DNA of 64,000 bases from NCBI RefSeq assembly GCF_009649815.1, contig NZ_WJIC01000033.1, positions 1 to 64,000 of the forward strand. Direction: 5' to 3'. Of the stretch, positions 25,873-34,207 are shown piece by piece; positions within the stretch are counted from its first letter, which is position 1, and every line of letters starts with the position of its first letter. The notes under the pieces are model-generated. The model was not told the origin of the DNA. It made no database searches and was given only the letters and a program-made list of their open reading frames with translations. Source of the stretch: Nocardia sp. SYP-A9097. GTDB lineage: Bacteria > Actinomycetota > Actinomycetes > Mycobacteriales > Mycobacteriaceae. A program made the position numbers and the translations under genes.

Positions 25873-25924
25873 AAAACAAGAAAAACCGATGGCCCCCCGC
25901 TCCACTATCCGGAGCAAGGGGGCC
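25873..25924 (-). terminator. Intrinsic terminator downstream of pnp
   Basis: Read on the reverse strand, GGCCCCCTTGCTCC pairs with GGAGCGGGGGGCC around a 7-nt loop (25924-25891), and the stem is followed by ATCGGTTTTTCTTGTTTT (25890-25873). The combination of a GC stem and a T-rich tail is a classical intrinsic terminator. It lies 28 bp after the pnp stop and ends 14 bp before the pepR start, so pepR may depend on read-through. Confidence 0.85.
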
Positions 25925-25952
25925 ACCGCACTTTACGTCAGTCGTCCGACAA

Positions 25953-28214
25953 TCACTCGGCCGCGACGGTCTCGGTGACCGCTGCGTCCGCGTTGTCGGA
26001 ATCCTCGTCGACCGGGACGAGCGAGATCTTGCCGCGGTTGTCGATATCGGCGATCTCGACGCGGATCTTGTCGCCGACGTTCACCACGTCCTCGACCTTC
26101 GCCACGCGCTTGCCATTGCCCAGCTTGGAGATGTGCACCAGGCCGTCGCGGCCCGGCAGCAGCGAGACGAACGCGCCGAAGGCGGTGGTCTTGACGACCG
26201 TGCCCAGGAAGCGCTCGCCGACCTTCGGCAGCTGCGGGTTCGCGATGGCGTTGATCTGATCGATCGCCGCCTGCGCCGCAGGGCCATTGGTCGCACCGAC
26301 GTAGACGGTGCCGTCATCTTCGATCGAGATGTTGGCGCCGGTTTCCTCGGTGATCTGGTTGATGACCTTGCCCTTGGGCCCGATGACCTCACCGATCTTG
26401 TCGACCGGGATCTTGATGGCGGTGACGCGCGGGGCGTACGGGCTCATCTCGTCCGGGATGTTGATGGCCTCGGCCATGACATCCAGGATGGTCATACGGG
26501 CATCGCGAGCCTGGTTCAGCGCACCGGCCAGCACCTGCGACGGGATGCCGTCGAGCTTGGTGTCCAGCTGCAGCGCCGTCACGAACTCGGGGGTACCGGC
26601 GACCTTGAAGTCCATGTCGCCGAAGGCATCCTCGGCACCGAGGATGTCGGTGAGGGCCACGTAGCGGACCTCGTCCTCACCCTTGTCGTTCTTGATGGTG
26701 TCGGACACCAGGCCCATGGCGATACCGGCGACGGGAGCCTTCAGCGGCACACCGGCGTTCAGCAGCGACAGGGTCGAGGCGCAGACCGAGCCCATCGAGG
26801 TGGAACCGTTGGAGGACAACGCCTCCGACACCTGACGGATGGCGTACGGGAACTCTTCCTGCGACGGCAGCACCGGCATCAGGGCGCGCTCGGCGAGAGC
26901 GCCGTGGCCGATCTCGCGACGCTTGGGCGAGCCCACGCGACCGGTCTCACCGGTGGAGTACGGCGGGAAGTTGTAGTGGTGCATGTAGCGCTTGGAGGTC
27001 TCCGGGCCGAGCGAGTCGACCTGCTGCGCCATCTTCACCATGTCGAGGGTGGTGACGCCCAGGATCTGGGTCTCGCCACGCTCGAACAGCGCCGAACCGT
27101 GGGCGCGCGGAACAACCGCGACCTCGGCCGACAGGGCACGGATGTCCGCCAGACCGCGACCGTCGATACGGAAGCCGTCGGACAGAATGCGCTGGCGCAC
27201 AAGCTTCTTGGTGACCGAGCGGAACGCCGCGCCGATCTCCTTCTCGCGACCCTCGAAGGTCTCCGACAGGCTGGAGAGCACGGCGAGCTTGATCTCGTCG
27301 GTGCGCTCCTCGCGCTCCTGCTTGCCCGCGATGGAGAGCGCCTCGTTCAGCTCCTCCTTGGCGGTGCCGAGCACGGCCTCGAACACATCGGACTGGTACG
27401 GCAGGAAGACCGGGAACTCGGCGGTCTCCTTGGCGGACAGCGCGGCGAGGTCGGCCTGCGCCTTGCACAGCCGGGCGATGAACGGCTTGGCGGCCTCGAG
27501 GCCCTGTGCCACAACGGTTTCGGTGGGCGCGGTGCCACCGTCGGCGATGAGGGCGAGCACGTTGTCGGTGGCCTCGGCCTCGACCATCATGATCGCGACG
27601 TCACCGTCGACCACGCGGCCGGCGACGACCATGTCGAAGACGGCGCCTTCGAGCTGCTCGACGGTCGGGAACGCGACCCACTGGTCACCGATCAGGGCGA
27701 CGCGCACGCCGCCGACCGGACCCGAGAAGGGCAGGCCCGCAAGCTGAGTCGACGCCGAAGCGGCATTGATGGCCACCACGTCGTACAGATCCTTGGGATC
27801 GAGCGACATGACGGTCACGACGACCTGGATCTCATTGCGCAGACCGTCGACGAACGACGGGCGCAGCGGCCGGTCGATCAGACGGCAGGTCAGGATCGCG
27901 TCGGTGGAGGGACGACCCTCGCGACGGAAGAACGAGCCGGGGATACGGCCCGCGGCGTACATGCGCTCTTCGACATCCACCGTCAGCGGGAAGAAGTCGA
28001 ACTGGTCCTTGGGGTGCTTACCGGCGGTGGTCGCCGACAGCAGCATGGTCTCGTCGTCCAGGTAGGCGACGACGGAGCCGGCGGCCTGCTTGGCCAGACG
28101 GCCGGTCTCGAAACGGATGGTGCGGGTACCGAAGGCGCCGTTGTCGATCAGCGCGACGGACTCGAATACGCCGGGCTCGACCTCGGCGGCGGAACTGGTC
28201 ACAGTTTCGGTCAT
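25953..28214 (-). CDS. pnp: Polyribonucleotide nucleotidyltransferase (PNPase)
   Basis: PNPase degrades RNA 3' to 5' by phosphorolysis and, in actinobacteria, can also add tails. The 753-residue protein has the first RNase PH domain (VALIDNGAFGTRTIRFETG onward), the helical middle domain, the second, catalytic RNase PH domain with RAHGSALFERGETQ and HYNFPPYSTGETGRVGSPKRREIGHG, then KH (VIGPKGKVINQITEETG) and S1 (LGTVVKTTAFGAFVSLLPGRDGLVHISKL). The C-terminus is acidic. It follows rpsO as in most actinobacteria and has a long leader (next entry). Function is confident. Confidence 0.98.
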   Translation of the reverse strand: MTETVTSSAAEVEPGVFESVALIDNGAFGTRTIRFETGRLAKQAAGSVVAYLDDETMLLSATTAGKHPKDQFDFFPLTVDVEERMYAAGRIPGSFFRREGRPSTDAILTCRLIDRPLRPSFVDGLRNEIQVVVTVMSLDPKDLYDVVAINAASASTQLAGLPFSGPVGGVRVALIGDQWVAFPTVEQLEGAVFDMVVAGRVVDGDVAIMMVEAEATDNVLALIADGGTAPTETVVAQGLEAAKPFIARLCKAQADLAALSAKETAEFPVFLPYQSDVFEAVLGTAKEELNEALSIAGKQEREERTDEIKLAVLSSLSETFEGREKEIGAAFRSVTKKLVRQRILSDGFRIDGRGLADIRALSAEVAVVPRAHGSALFERGETQILGVTTLDMVKMAQQVDSLGPETSKRYMHHYNFPPYSTGETGRVGSPKRREIGHGALAERALMPVLPSQEEFPYAIRQVSEALSSNGSTSMGSVCASTLSLLNAGVPLKAPVAGIAMGLVSDTIKNDKGEDEVRYVALTDILGAEDAFGDMDFKVAGTPEFVTALQLDTKLDGIPSQVLAGALNQARDARMTILDVMAEAINIPDEMSPYAPRVTAIKIPVDKIGEVIGPKGKVINQITEETGANISIEDDGTVYVGATNGPAAQAAIDQINAIANPQLPKVGERFLGTVVKTTAFGAFVSLLPGRDGLVHISKLGNGKRVAKVEDVVNVGDKIRVEIADIDNRGKISLVPVDEDSDNADAAVTETVAAE

Positions 28215-28617
28215 TCTCTTCTCTCAACCTCTCGTCTTCGCCGGATACCAGCGCCGCGGTATGACACCGCTACGCGATCCGACTGTGTTGTCCCCTTGGC
28301 AGGGGTGAGCCGTACCCGGCACGGGCGCACGCGGACCCTCCTGGCCCGCACGCGCACACCCGGCCCTCTCCCCTTGGAAACGGCGACGCGGAGGCGGTCA
28401 TCGATCGAAGCCCTCCGGCAGCGCGAAAAACGTCTCCTCTTGCTGCGCTCCGAAAAGCCACTACCGAAGACCGACGCCACGCGACGGGTGCATACGGCTC
28501 ATGTTGGCGTGCACACGACAACGTTCACCGGATGCACGAAAGGCCAACGAGGAGATTCTATGCCTCCCCGCCGGCCGGTTCGTCAACTACCTTGGCAGCT
28601 GTGTTGTGTCGCGAGAA
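28215..28617 (-). promoter_or_regulatory. 403-bp rpsO-pnp intergenic region, probable pnp leader
   Basis: No gene is seen here. On the reverse strand TTGACG (28586-28581) and TAGAAT (28560-28555) lie 20 bp apart, wider than ideal, about 340 bp before the pnp ATG; if used, they would give a long structured 5' UTR. Short hairpins are visible, for example CCCC-TGCCAA-GGGG near the pnp end. In E. coli the pnp leader is the target of autoregulation with RNase III; a similar role here is inference. Confidence 0.4.
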
Positions 28618-28887
28618 TTAGCGACGCAGGCCCAGACGCTCGATCAGCGAACGGTAACGGTTGATGTCGTTGGCCTGCAGGTACTTCGACAGACGACGAC
28701 GGCGACCGATCAGCGCAAGCAGACCGTGGCGCGTGTGGTGGTCGTGCTTGTGCACCTTCAGGTGCTCGGTGAGGTCGGCGATACGCTTGGACAGCATCGC
28801 GATCTGAGCCTCCGGAGAACCGGTGTCAGTCGGGTGCAGGCCGTACTCGGCCAGAATGGCCTTCTTCTGCTCAGTGGTCAGCGCCAC
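28618..28887 (-). CDS. rpsO: 30S ribosomal protein S15
   Basis: The 89-residue protein is a normal S15: LTTEQKKAILAEYGLHPTDTGSPEAQIAMLSKRI, then HLKVHKHDHHTRHGLLALIGRRRRLSKYL and the C-terminal YRSLIERLGLRR. It binds the three-way junction of 16S rRNA early in 30S assembly. The rpsO-pnp order is conserved. Confidence 0.99.
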   Translation of the reverse strand: MALTTEQKKAILAEYGLHPTDTGSPEAQIAMLSKRIADLTEHLKVHKHDHHTRHGLLALIGRRRRLSKYLQANDINRYRSLIERLGLRR

Positions 28888-29018
28888 AGAATCACTCCTG
28901 ATTTATTTCAGTCCGCGCTCGGAAGCCGAGAAATGAACCTCGGATGGGCGCTGCCGCGAACCACAGCAAACCCGACAGACGAGGTTACCGGACCGCTGAC
29001 CTGGACTGTTAATCGGCC

Positions 29019-29972
29019 CTAGTCGACGGTCTGCGCGGTGAGCACCTTGCGGGCCTGTTCGACATCGCGGCCGATGGCCTCGACGAGGTCCTCGATCGAC
29101 TCGAATTTGCGCATACCGCGCAGCTGTTCGACGAAGTCGACGGCCACATGCTTGTCGTAGAGGTCGCCGTCGAATTCGAGAATGTGCGGCTCGACCGTGC
29201 GGGAACGCCCGTCCTCGAAGGTCGGATTGGTGCCGACCGAGATGGCGGCCATGCGACGGGTCTGCTCCGGATCGTCCAGCACCGTGAACCAGCCCGCGTA
29301 CACACCGTCGGCGGGGATCGCGCCGCGCGGCACCGGAGCCACATTCGCGGTCGGGAAGCCGAGCCCGCGGCCACGGCCGTCACCGTGCACGACCACGCCT
29401 TCGACCCGATGCGGGCGGCCCAGCGCCTCGGCGGCGGCGGCCACATCACCCGAGGCCAGGCAGGCGCGCACGAAAGTCGAGGAGAAGGTCACCGCGTGCT
29501 CGCCGAGCAGTTGCACGCCGTCCACATCGAAGCCGAAGCGGGCGCCCAGCTCGCGCATGGTGTCAACGGTCCCTGCCGCCTGCTTACCGAAGGTGAAATT
29601 GTCGCCGACCACCACTTCGGAGATGTGCAGCTTGTTCACGAGCAGCTCTTCGACGTACTCCTCGGGAGTCAGCTTCATGAAATCCTTGGTGAACGGCATG
29701 ACCAGGAAGACATCGATACCGAGTTCCTCGGCCAACTCCGCGCGGCGATGCAGGGTGGAGAGCTGCGCGGGGTGCGATCCGGGCCGCACCACCTCGAGGG
29801 GATGCGGGTCGAAGGTCATGAGTACCGACGGAACACCCCGCACCGCAGCGGATTTCACCGCACGGCTGATGAGCTGGGCGTGACCGCGGTGCACGCCGTC
29901 GAACACCCCGATCGTGAGCACACACCGGCCCCACTCTGCGGGCATCTCATCGAGACTTCGCCATCTCTGCAC
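29019..29972 (-). CDS. ribF: Bifunctional riboflavin kinase / FAD synthetase
   Basis: RibF makes FMN from riboflavin and then FAD. The 317-residue protein has the nucleotidyltransferase N-terminal domain with TIGVFDGVHRGHAQLI and the ISSTFVR-like segment TFSSTFVRACL, and the C-terminal kinase domain with GRGRGLGFPTANV and VGTNPTF. Length is normal. No FMN riboswitch was recognised upstream. It is divergent from the DtxR-type regulator. Confidence 0.97.
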   Translation of the reverse strand: MQRWRSLDEMPAEWGRCVLTIGVFDGVHRGHAQLISRAVKSAAVRGVPSVLMTFDPHPLEVVRPGSHPAQLSTLHRRAELAEELGIDVFLVMPFTKDFMKLTPEEYVEELLVNKLHISEVVVGDNFTFGKQAAGTVDTMRELGARFGFDVDGVQLLGEHAVTFSSTFVRACLASGDVAAAAEALGRPHRVEGVVVHGDGRGRGLGFPTANVAPVPRGAIPADGVYAGWFTVLDDPEQTRRMAAISVGTNPTFEDGRSRTVEPHILEFDGDLYDKHVAVDFVEQLRGMRKFESIEDLVEAIGRDVEQARKVLTAQTVD

Positions 29973-30129
29973 ACCGGAAGCCTACGCAAAGCGCGTCACA
30001 GACAATATTCGGCCGTACGGATCTTGCACGGACGCAGCATGCTCGTCATCGCGCGTTCACCGGTTCGGCACCGCCCCCGACCACGCCCGTTCGTGTCGCG
30101 TTCGTCGTGATCTACCAGCAAGCGCGCCG

Positions 30130-30927
30130 ATGTGTGAAACCGTTGCGGCTGTGCCTAAGCTCGGTTACGTGCCCGGAAAACGAGACATCGCCACCCGCCG
30201 CGAGCTGGCCGATCCGTCCGAACCCACCGGTACCTCCACCGCTGTCGCGACCAGTGTCGCGCCGATTCTGTCCTCGGTTGCGCAGGACTATCTGAAGGTG
30301 ATCTGGACCGCGCAGGAATGGTCGCAGGAGAAGGTGTCGACCAAACTGCTGGCCGAACGGATCGGAGTCTCCGCCTCGACGGTCTCCGAGGCGGTTCGCA
30401 AGCTCGCCGATCAGGGATTGGTGGAGCACGCCCGGTACGGGGCCATCACGCTCACCGAGGACGGGCGGCGCGCCGCCATCGCCATGGTGCGCCGGCATCG
30501 GTTGATCGAAACCTTCCTCGTCAATGAGCTCGGCTACGGCTGGGACGAGGTGCACGATGAGGCCGAAGTGCTCGAGCACGCCGTCTCCGAGACGCTCATG
30601 GAACGGATAGACGCCAAACTCGGCCACCCGGACCGGGATCCGCACGGCGATCCGATTCCGTCCGTGGATGGTGCGGTGCCGACGCCGCCCGCGCGGCAGT
30701 TGAGCAATTTCGGTGACGGCGAGATCGGGCGGGTAGCGCGCATCTCGGACTCCGATCCGGCGATGCTGCGCTACTTCGATTCGCTCGGTATCGCGCTCGA
30801 TACGCCGATCGCGGTGGTGGAGCGGCGGGACTTCGCCGGGACCATCGCGGTGCGCGTCGACGAGCGCACCATCGACCTCGGAAGTATTGCGGCCGAAGCT
30901 ATTTGGCTCACCCACGAGAACAACTGA
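30130..30927 (+). CDS. DtxR/MntR/SirR-type metal-dependent repressor
   Basis: About 265 residues. The winged-helix domain (VAQDYLKVIWTAQEWSQEKVSTKLLAERIGVSASTVSEAVRKLADQGLVEHARYGAITLTEDGRR) is followed by the metal-binding dimerisation domain (MVRRHRLIETFLVNELGYGWDEVHDEAEVLEHAVSETLMERID) and an SH3-like FeoA domain (about 195-262). Metal ligands typical of the family (Glu and His in RHRLIE, HDEAEVLEHAVS) are present. It closely resembles the mycobacterial protein Rv2788 (SirR), which sits at this locus. It probably senses manganese or iron. The ATG at 30130 is provisional; a GTG at 30169 is an equally possible start. Confidence 0.9.
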   Translation: MCETVAAVPKLGYVPGKRDIATRRELADPSEPTGTSTAVATSVAPILSSVAQDYLKVIWTAQEWSQEKVSTKLLAERIGVSASTVSEAVRKLADQGLVEHARYGAITLTEDGRRAAIAMVRRHRLIETFLVNELGYGWDEVHDEAEVLEHAVSETLMERIDAKLGHPDRDPHGDPIPSVDGAVPTPPARQLSNFGDGEIGRVARISDSDPAMLRYFDSLGIALDTPIAVVERRDFAGTIAVRVDERTIDLGSIAAEAIWLTHENN

Positions 30928-30968
30928 ACGCGAGGCCACCCTCGCCAGCCCGGCGCGACCACCACCCC

Positions 30969-30998
30969 GTCATCCCGGCGTGTTTTCGGCCGGGATCT
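30969..30998. repeat. Half copy of the GTCATCCCGGC palindromic repeat
   Basis: GTCATCCCGGC followed by GTGTTTTCGGCCGGGATC matches the left half of the dispersed palindromic repeat (full copies at 33984, 39658 and 61010). The right half is missing, and the sequence abuts the stop codon of the SDR gene at 30998. Confidence 0.6.
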
Positions 30999-31732
30999 CA
31001 CACCAACCGGTGGCCACCGTCGACGTGCAGCACGGTGCCGGTGACGAACTGATTGCGCAGTAGCGAAAGTACTGCCTGCGCAATATCTTCCGGCAAGCCG
31101 AGGTGGCCGACCGGTAGCCGCTCGGCCATGGCCTGGAGGCGCTCGTCCTTGTCGTCCCAGGTCATCCTGTCCCAAATGCCGGTGCGCACCCAGCCGGGTG
31201 AGACCACATTGACGCGAGTCGGGCCTAGTTCCACCGCGAGGGCGCGGGCCAGGCCCTCCAGTGCGGCGTTCACGGCGGCCACCATGGCACCGCCGGGTGA
31301 GGGGCGGTAGGCCGCGATGCCGGAGGTGAAGGTGAGCGAACCGCCGGGGGTGATGTCGGCGTGCTTGGCCAGCAGCATGGAGCCGATCAGCTTGGTCTCG
31401 ACGAAGCCTCGTCCGTTGGGGAAGTCGAAATCCTTTATGGGGCCGTAGGTTCCGGTGGTGTCACCGGCGGTGGTCACCACGTGATCGACCACGCCGACGG
31501 TGTCGAAGATCCGCCGGACCTGCTCCTCGTCGGCGACATCCGCGGCGATGGCGTTCAGCTTGCCGTCGCCGAGTTCGCGCACCGCGTCGGCGAGACGCTC
31601 GGGTGAGCGGCCCACAATGGTGACCTCCGCTCCGGCCGCCAGTAGTGCGTCGGCGATGGCCAACCCCATTCCGGAGCCGCCGCCCACCACGACCGCCCGG
31701 CCGATCTCATGTTCGAATCCCTTGTGTGTCAT
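30998..31732 (-). CDS. SDR-family protein lacking the Tyr-Lys catalytic pair
   Basis: A 244-residue short-chain dehydrogenase-like protein. The cofactor loop is AVVVGGGSGMGLAIADALLAAGAEVTIVGRSP. The active-site region reads FTSGIAAYRPSPGGAMVAAVNAALEGLARALAVELGPTRVNVVSPGWV, where the usual Tyr-x-x-x-Lys becomes Met-x-x-x-Asn. The Ser remains. Such members either use a different mechanism or are not oxidoreductases. I chose the ATG at 31732, since the further upstream codon is TTG. It is followed on the same strand by nothing and preceded by a LysR gene, which may regulate it. Confidence 0.82.
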   Translation of the reverse strand: MTHKGFEHEIGRAVVVGGGSGMGLAIADALLAAGAEVTIVGRSPERLADAVRELGDGKLNAIAADVADEEQVRRIFDTVGVVDHVVTTAGDTTGTYGPIKDFDFPNGRGFVETKLIGSMLLAKHADITPGGSLTFTSGIAAYRPSPGGAMVAAVNAALEGLARALAVELGPTRVNVVSPGWVRTGIWDRMTWDDKDERLQAMAERLPVGHLGLPEDIAQAVLSLLRNQFVTGTVLHVDGGHRLV

Positions 31733-31813
31733 GCCTTTCAGCAAACCGGCGGCAGCGGTGAACGTCCATGTCGCAGCGGTGAATCCGGGTTAGGGGCGGG
31801 CTAACGATGCCGG

Positions 31814-32707
31814 TTACGGCGCGAATCTGATTCCACTGGAAAGCGCTTCGGCGACCGTGTGCATGGCCGAATTGCGGGCGGCGGGACGCCAGACGGCAAC
31901 ATAGGTGACCAGCACGGGGCGCGGTTGCAGTGGACGCCATACCAATCCGGGGGCCGAGGCCGTGCGCGAGGATCCCAGGCCGATGGCGGCGGGGCGCATC
32001 GGCAGTAGCGAGAGCATCTGCGCGTGGCTCATGGCGCTTTCGCTCAGGGCGACAGCCGCACCACGGTCACGTAATTGCGCGAGCATGGAATCGTGCAGTT
32101 CGGGTGCGGCATCGCGGGCGAACATAATCAATTCCTGATCGCGCAGCTGGGCCGGTTCGATGGTGTCGCGGGTGGCGAGCGGATGCTCACGGGACATGAC
32201 TATGCCCAGTTCTTCTTCGGCGATGGCGGTGCTGGTGAGGTGGTCCGGCAGTCGAATCGGCATGCGCAGCACCGCGAGATCGACATCCTCGCGATCGAGC
32301 AGGCGCACCTGATCGACGCTCGGACCGCCGGTCAGGACCACGCGCGCACCGGGCTGGCGGGACTTCAACAGCGCCTCGATGCGCGCGGGTAACCAGGTGG
32401 GCGCGCCGTTCACCACACCGAGTCGGAAGACCGACCGCTCCGGATTGGCGACCATGCGGGTCTCACGCAGTGCGGTCTCGGCGGCCTCGAGCACGCCGCG
32501 CGCGGACTTCAGCAAAACCTCACCGGCAGAGGTCAATTCGACACCCTGTGATCCTCGGATCAAGAGCGGTCCGCCGACCTCGCGTTCGATGGCGCGAATC
32601 TGCTGGCTCAGCGTGGGGGTGGAGATGAACAAGCGCTCGGCGGCCCGCCGGAAGTGCAACTCTTCCGCTACCGCCACGAAGTACCGCAACTGCCGCAATT
32701 CCACCAC
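31814..32707 (-). CDS. LysR-family transcriptional regulator
   Basis: A 297-residue LTTR. The N-terminal HTH is MVELRQLRYFVAVAEELHFRRAAERLFISTPTLSQQIRAIEREVGGPLLIRGSQGVELTSAGEVLL, and the effector domain (about 90-290) begins FRLGVVNGAPTWLPARIEALLKSR. It is encoded upstream of and on the same strand as the SDR gene with a 69-bp gap, rather than divergent as is typical. The gap holds the repeated sequence CAGCGGTGAAC/T twice (around 31754 and 31775). Co-inducer unknown. Confidence 0.9.
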   Translation of the reverse strand: MVELRQLRYFVAVAEELHFRRAAERLFISTPTLSQQIRAIEREVGGPLLIRGSQGVELTSAGEVLLKSARGVLEAAETALRETRMVANPERSVFRLGVVNGAPTWLPARIEALLKSRQPGARVVLTGGPSVDQVRLLDREDVDLAVLRMPIRLPDHLTSTAIAEEELGIVMSREHPLATRDTIEPAQLRDQELIMFARDAAPELHDSMLAQLRDRGAAVALSESAMSHAQMLSLLPMRPAAIGLGSSRTASAPGLVWRPLQPRPVLVTYVAVWRPAARNSAMHTVAEALSSGIRFAP

Positions 32708-32764
32708 TAGAGCACTGTAGGCCGCGCAGGTGTCGGTCAGGGTGGCACCGGATTGCCGATGGGT

Positions 32765-33175
32765 TCAGTTCGCGCCGAGTGCACTCGCCGTCGCACGCGT
32801 GCGCTGGTCCTGTGCCGTGGCCAGCCAGAAGTACACCGGTGGGAGGACGACTTCGATGGCGGTGAGCACCAGTTGGAACCAGTGCGGCCAGCCGTATACC
32901 GCGATGGATATGAAGCGGCCGAGCGCACCGAGCGCGAAGATTCCGGCCAGCCAGCGCACGGCCGTCGTATCGACGGGATCGCGGCGCGCCGCCCATAGCC
33001 AGACAAGACCGTAGCCGAGGAAGATCGCTCCGAAGAACCGGCTCTGACTGTCCGCGGTGGCGCCCGCCGATCCCATATCCGGGATGCCGTCGATACCCAG
33101 CGCCAGATGGAAAACGCCGATCGCGACGCAGGCGTAGCCCATCAGCAGGCTGAGCCATTTGAGTGCTGCGGTCAT
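32765..33175 (-). CDS. DUF4345 membrane protein
   Basis: A 136-residue protein with four predicted membrane helices and the DUF4345 pattern GYACVAIGVFHLALGIDGIP, DSQSRFFGAIFLGYGLVWLWAARR and LGRFISIAVYGWPHWFQLVLTAIEVVLP. The ATG at 33175 is chosen because GGGAGGATCGA precedes it; upstream codons overlap operator sequence. It is divergent from a TetR regulator with overlapping promoters, so it is probably repressed by it. Function unknown. Confidence 0.82.
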   Translation of the reverse strand: MTAALKWLSLLMGYACVAIGVFHLALGIDGIPDMGSAGATADSQSRFFGAIFLGYGLVWLWAARRDPVDTTAVRWLAGIFALGALGRFISIAVYGWPHWFQLVLTAIEVVLPPVYFWLATAQDQRTRATASALGAN

Positions 33176-33219
33176 TCGATCCTCCCGAGTGGGGTTGAGT
33201 CGCAAAGATTCTCGCCTAG

Positions 33220-33270
33220 TTGACACGCGTCTACTAAGCCAGGCTAGAACGCTGGTAGACACACGTCAAC
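33220..33270. promoter_or_regulatory. Overlapping divergent promoters, each with a TetR operator on its -35
   Basis: Forward: TTGACA (33221-33226), 18 bp, TAGAAC (33245-33250), serving the TetR gene. Reverse: TTGACG (33269-33264), 17 bp, TAGCCT (33246-33241), serving DUF4345. Each -35 lies inside a 16-bp palindrome of the form GTWGAC-N4-GTCWAC: GTTGACACGCGTCTAC at 33220-33235 and GTAGACACACGTCAAC at 33255-33270. One repressor bound at both sites would silence both genes. Confidence 0.75.
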
Positions 33271-33282
33271 TAAGCTTGTGCC

Positions 33283-33873
33283 GTGACCCGCCGCCGCCTC
33301 TCCCCCGACGAACGCCGCCGCCAACTCCTCGACAGCGCGGCCGGACTGTTCGCCTCGCACGACTACCCCACCGTGCACATGGAGGACGTCGCCACCGCGG
33401 CCGGAGTCTCCCGAGCCCTGCTCTACCGGCACTTCCCCAGCAAGCCGGACCTCTTCGCCGCCGTGTACCAGCAGGCCGCCGCACAACTACTGGTCGACAC
33501 CCACCTCGACCCGGACATGCCTTTCGAAGACCAGATCGCCGCCGGCCTGGACGTCCACTTCGACTACTTCGAAGCCAATGCCAAAACCGTCCTGGTGGCC
33601 AACCGCCTACTCTTCGCCGACCCCACCATCCAGGCCATCATCACCGGCGAACTCTCCACCCTGCGCGAACGCATCCTCGACACCCTCGGCCTCGAAGGCC
33701 AACCGCGCCAACTCTTCTCGACCGTCCTGATGAGCTGGCTCACCTTCGTCCGAGTCCTCGTAGTCGACTGGCTCGAAACCCCCACCTGCCCCCGGCCACT
33801 ACTCCGAGACATCTGCGTCGGAGCCCTACTCGGAGCACTGCACCCCCTCCAACCCACCGAAGACCGCCAATGA
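33283..33873 (+). CDS. TetR-family repressor of DUF4345 and itself
   Basis: A 196-residue TetR protein. The DNA-binding domain is RRRQLLDSAAGLFASHDYPTVHMEDVATAAGVSRALLYRHFPSKPDLFAAVYQQA; the ligand domain (about 60-190) has no recognised specificity. It starts with GTG. It is divergent from the DUF4345 gene and its probable operators overlap both promoters. The effector is unknown. Confidence 0.88.
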   Translation: MTRRRLSPDERRRQLLDSAAGLFASHDYPTVHMEDVATAAGVSRALLYRHFPSKPDLFAAVYQQAAAQLLVDTHLDPDMPFEDQIAAGLDVHFDYFEANAKTVLVANRLLFADPTIQAIITGELSTLRERILDTLGLEGQPRQLFSTVLMSWLTFVRVLVVDWLETPTCPRPLLRDICVGALLGALHPLQPTEDRQ

Positions 33874-33983
33874 TCTCGGAGCACCGCATCCAACCTGCGC
33901 GATGCCCTGGTGATCCCGGCGCAGCACCCCTCGCCATCCGGGCCTGGAAGCCCCTCCGCCATCCCGACGCCCGACAACCCTCC

Positions 33984-34072
33984 GTCATCCCGGCGCGTTT
34001 TTGGCCGGGATCCACTGAAATCGGCTGAAGCACATCGAGTGTGGATCCCGGCCAAAAGCATGCCGGGATGAC
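33984..34072. repeat. Dispersed palindromic repeat, copy A
   Basis: An 89-bp imperfect palindrome starting GTCATCCCGGC and ending GCCGGGATGAC. The stem continues inward through TTTTTGGCCGGGATCCAC and GTGGATCCCGGCCAAAA. It lies in the 334-bp gap between the convergent TetR and truB genes. The left flank (33890-33983) has degenerate pieces of the same motif; nothing else was seen in this gap except the terminator-like palindrome at 34134. Confidence 0.85.
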
Positions 34073-34133
34073 GAAGGCGATGACACTTGGAGGGTTCGGC
34101 GGCGCGGTCACCTACCGACCGGCAGGGCGCTCC

Positions 34134-34193
34134 GCGAGTGCGCACACAGGGCGGCAGGTGCCCGATTTCGCCGCCCTAGGTGCACACTCGGCG
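34134..34193. terminator. 60-bp palindrome downstream of truB (family 2, copy 1)
   Basis: CGCGAGTGCGCACAC-AGGGCGGC pairs with GCCGCCCT-AGGTGCACACTCGGCG around a central CAGGTGCCCGATTTC. It ends 14 bp from the truB stop and lies between convergent genes, so it may terminate both. A close relative is present at 50815-50876. Confidence 0.65.
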
Positions 34194-34207
34194 AGTTGAT
34201 TGCGGGG

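Noticed and set aside
26133..28664. An 843-codon open frame antisense to pnp
   Set aside because: It runs opposite a fully conserved PNPase gene, with no recognisable domain and an excess of Arg, Gly, Asp and His typical of shadow frames.
29973..30129. FMN riboswitch upstream of ribF
   Set aside because: The short, divergent region lacks the conserved FMN aptamer segments; ribF without ribosynthesis genes rarely has one.
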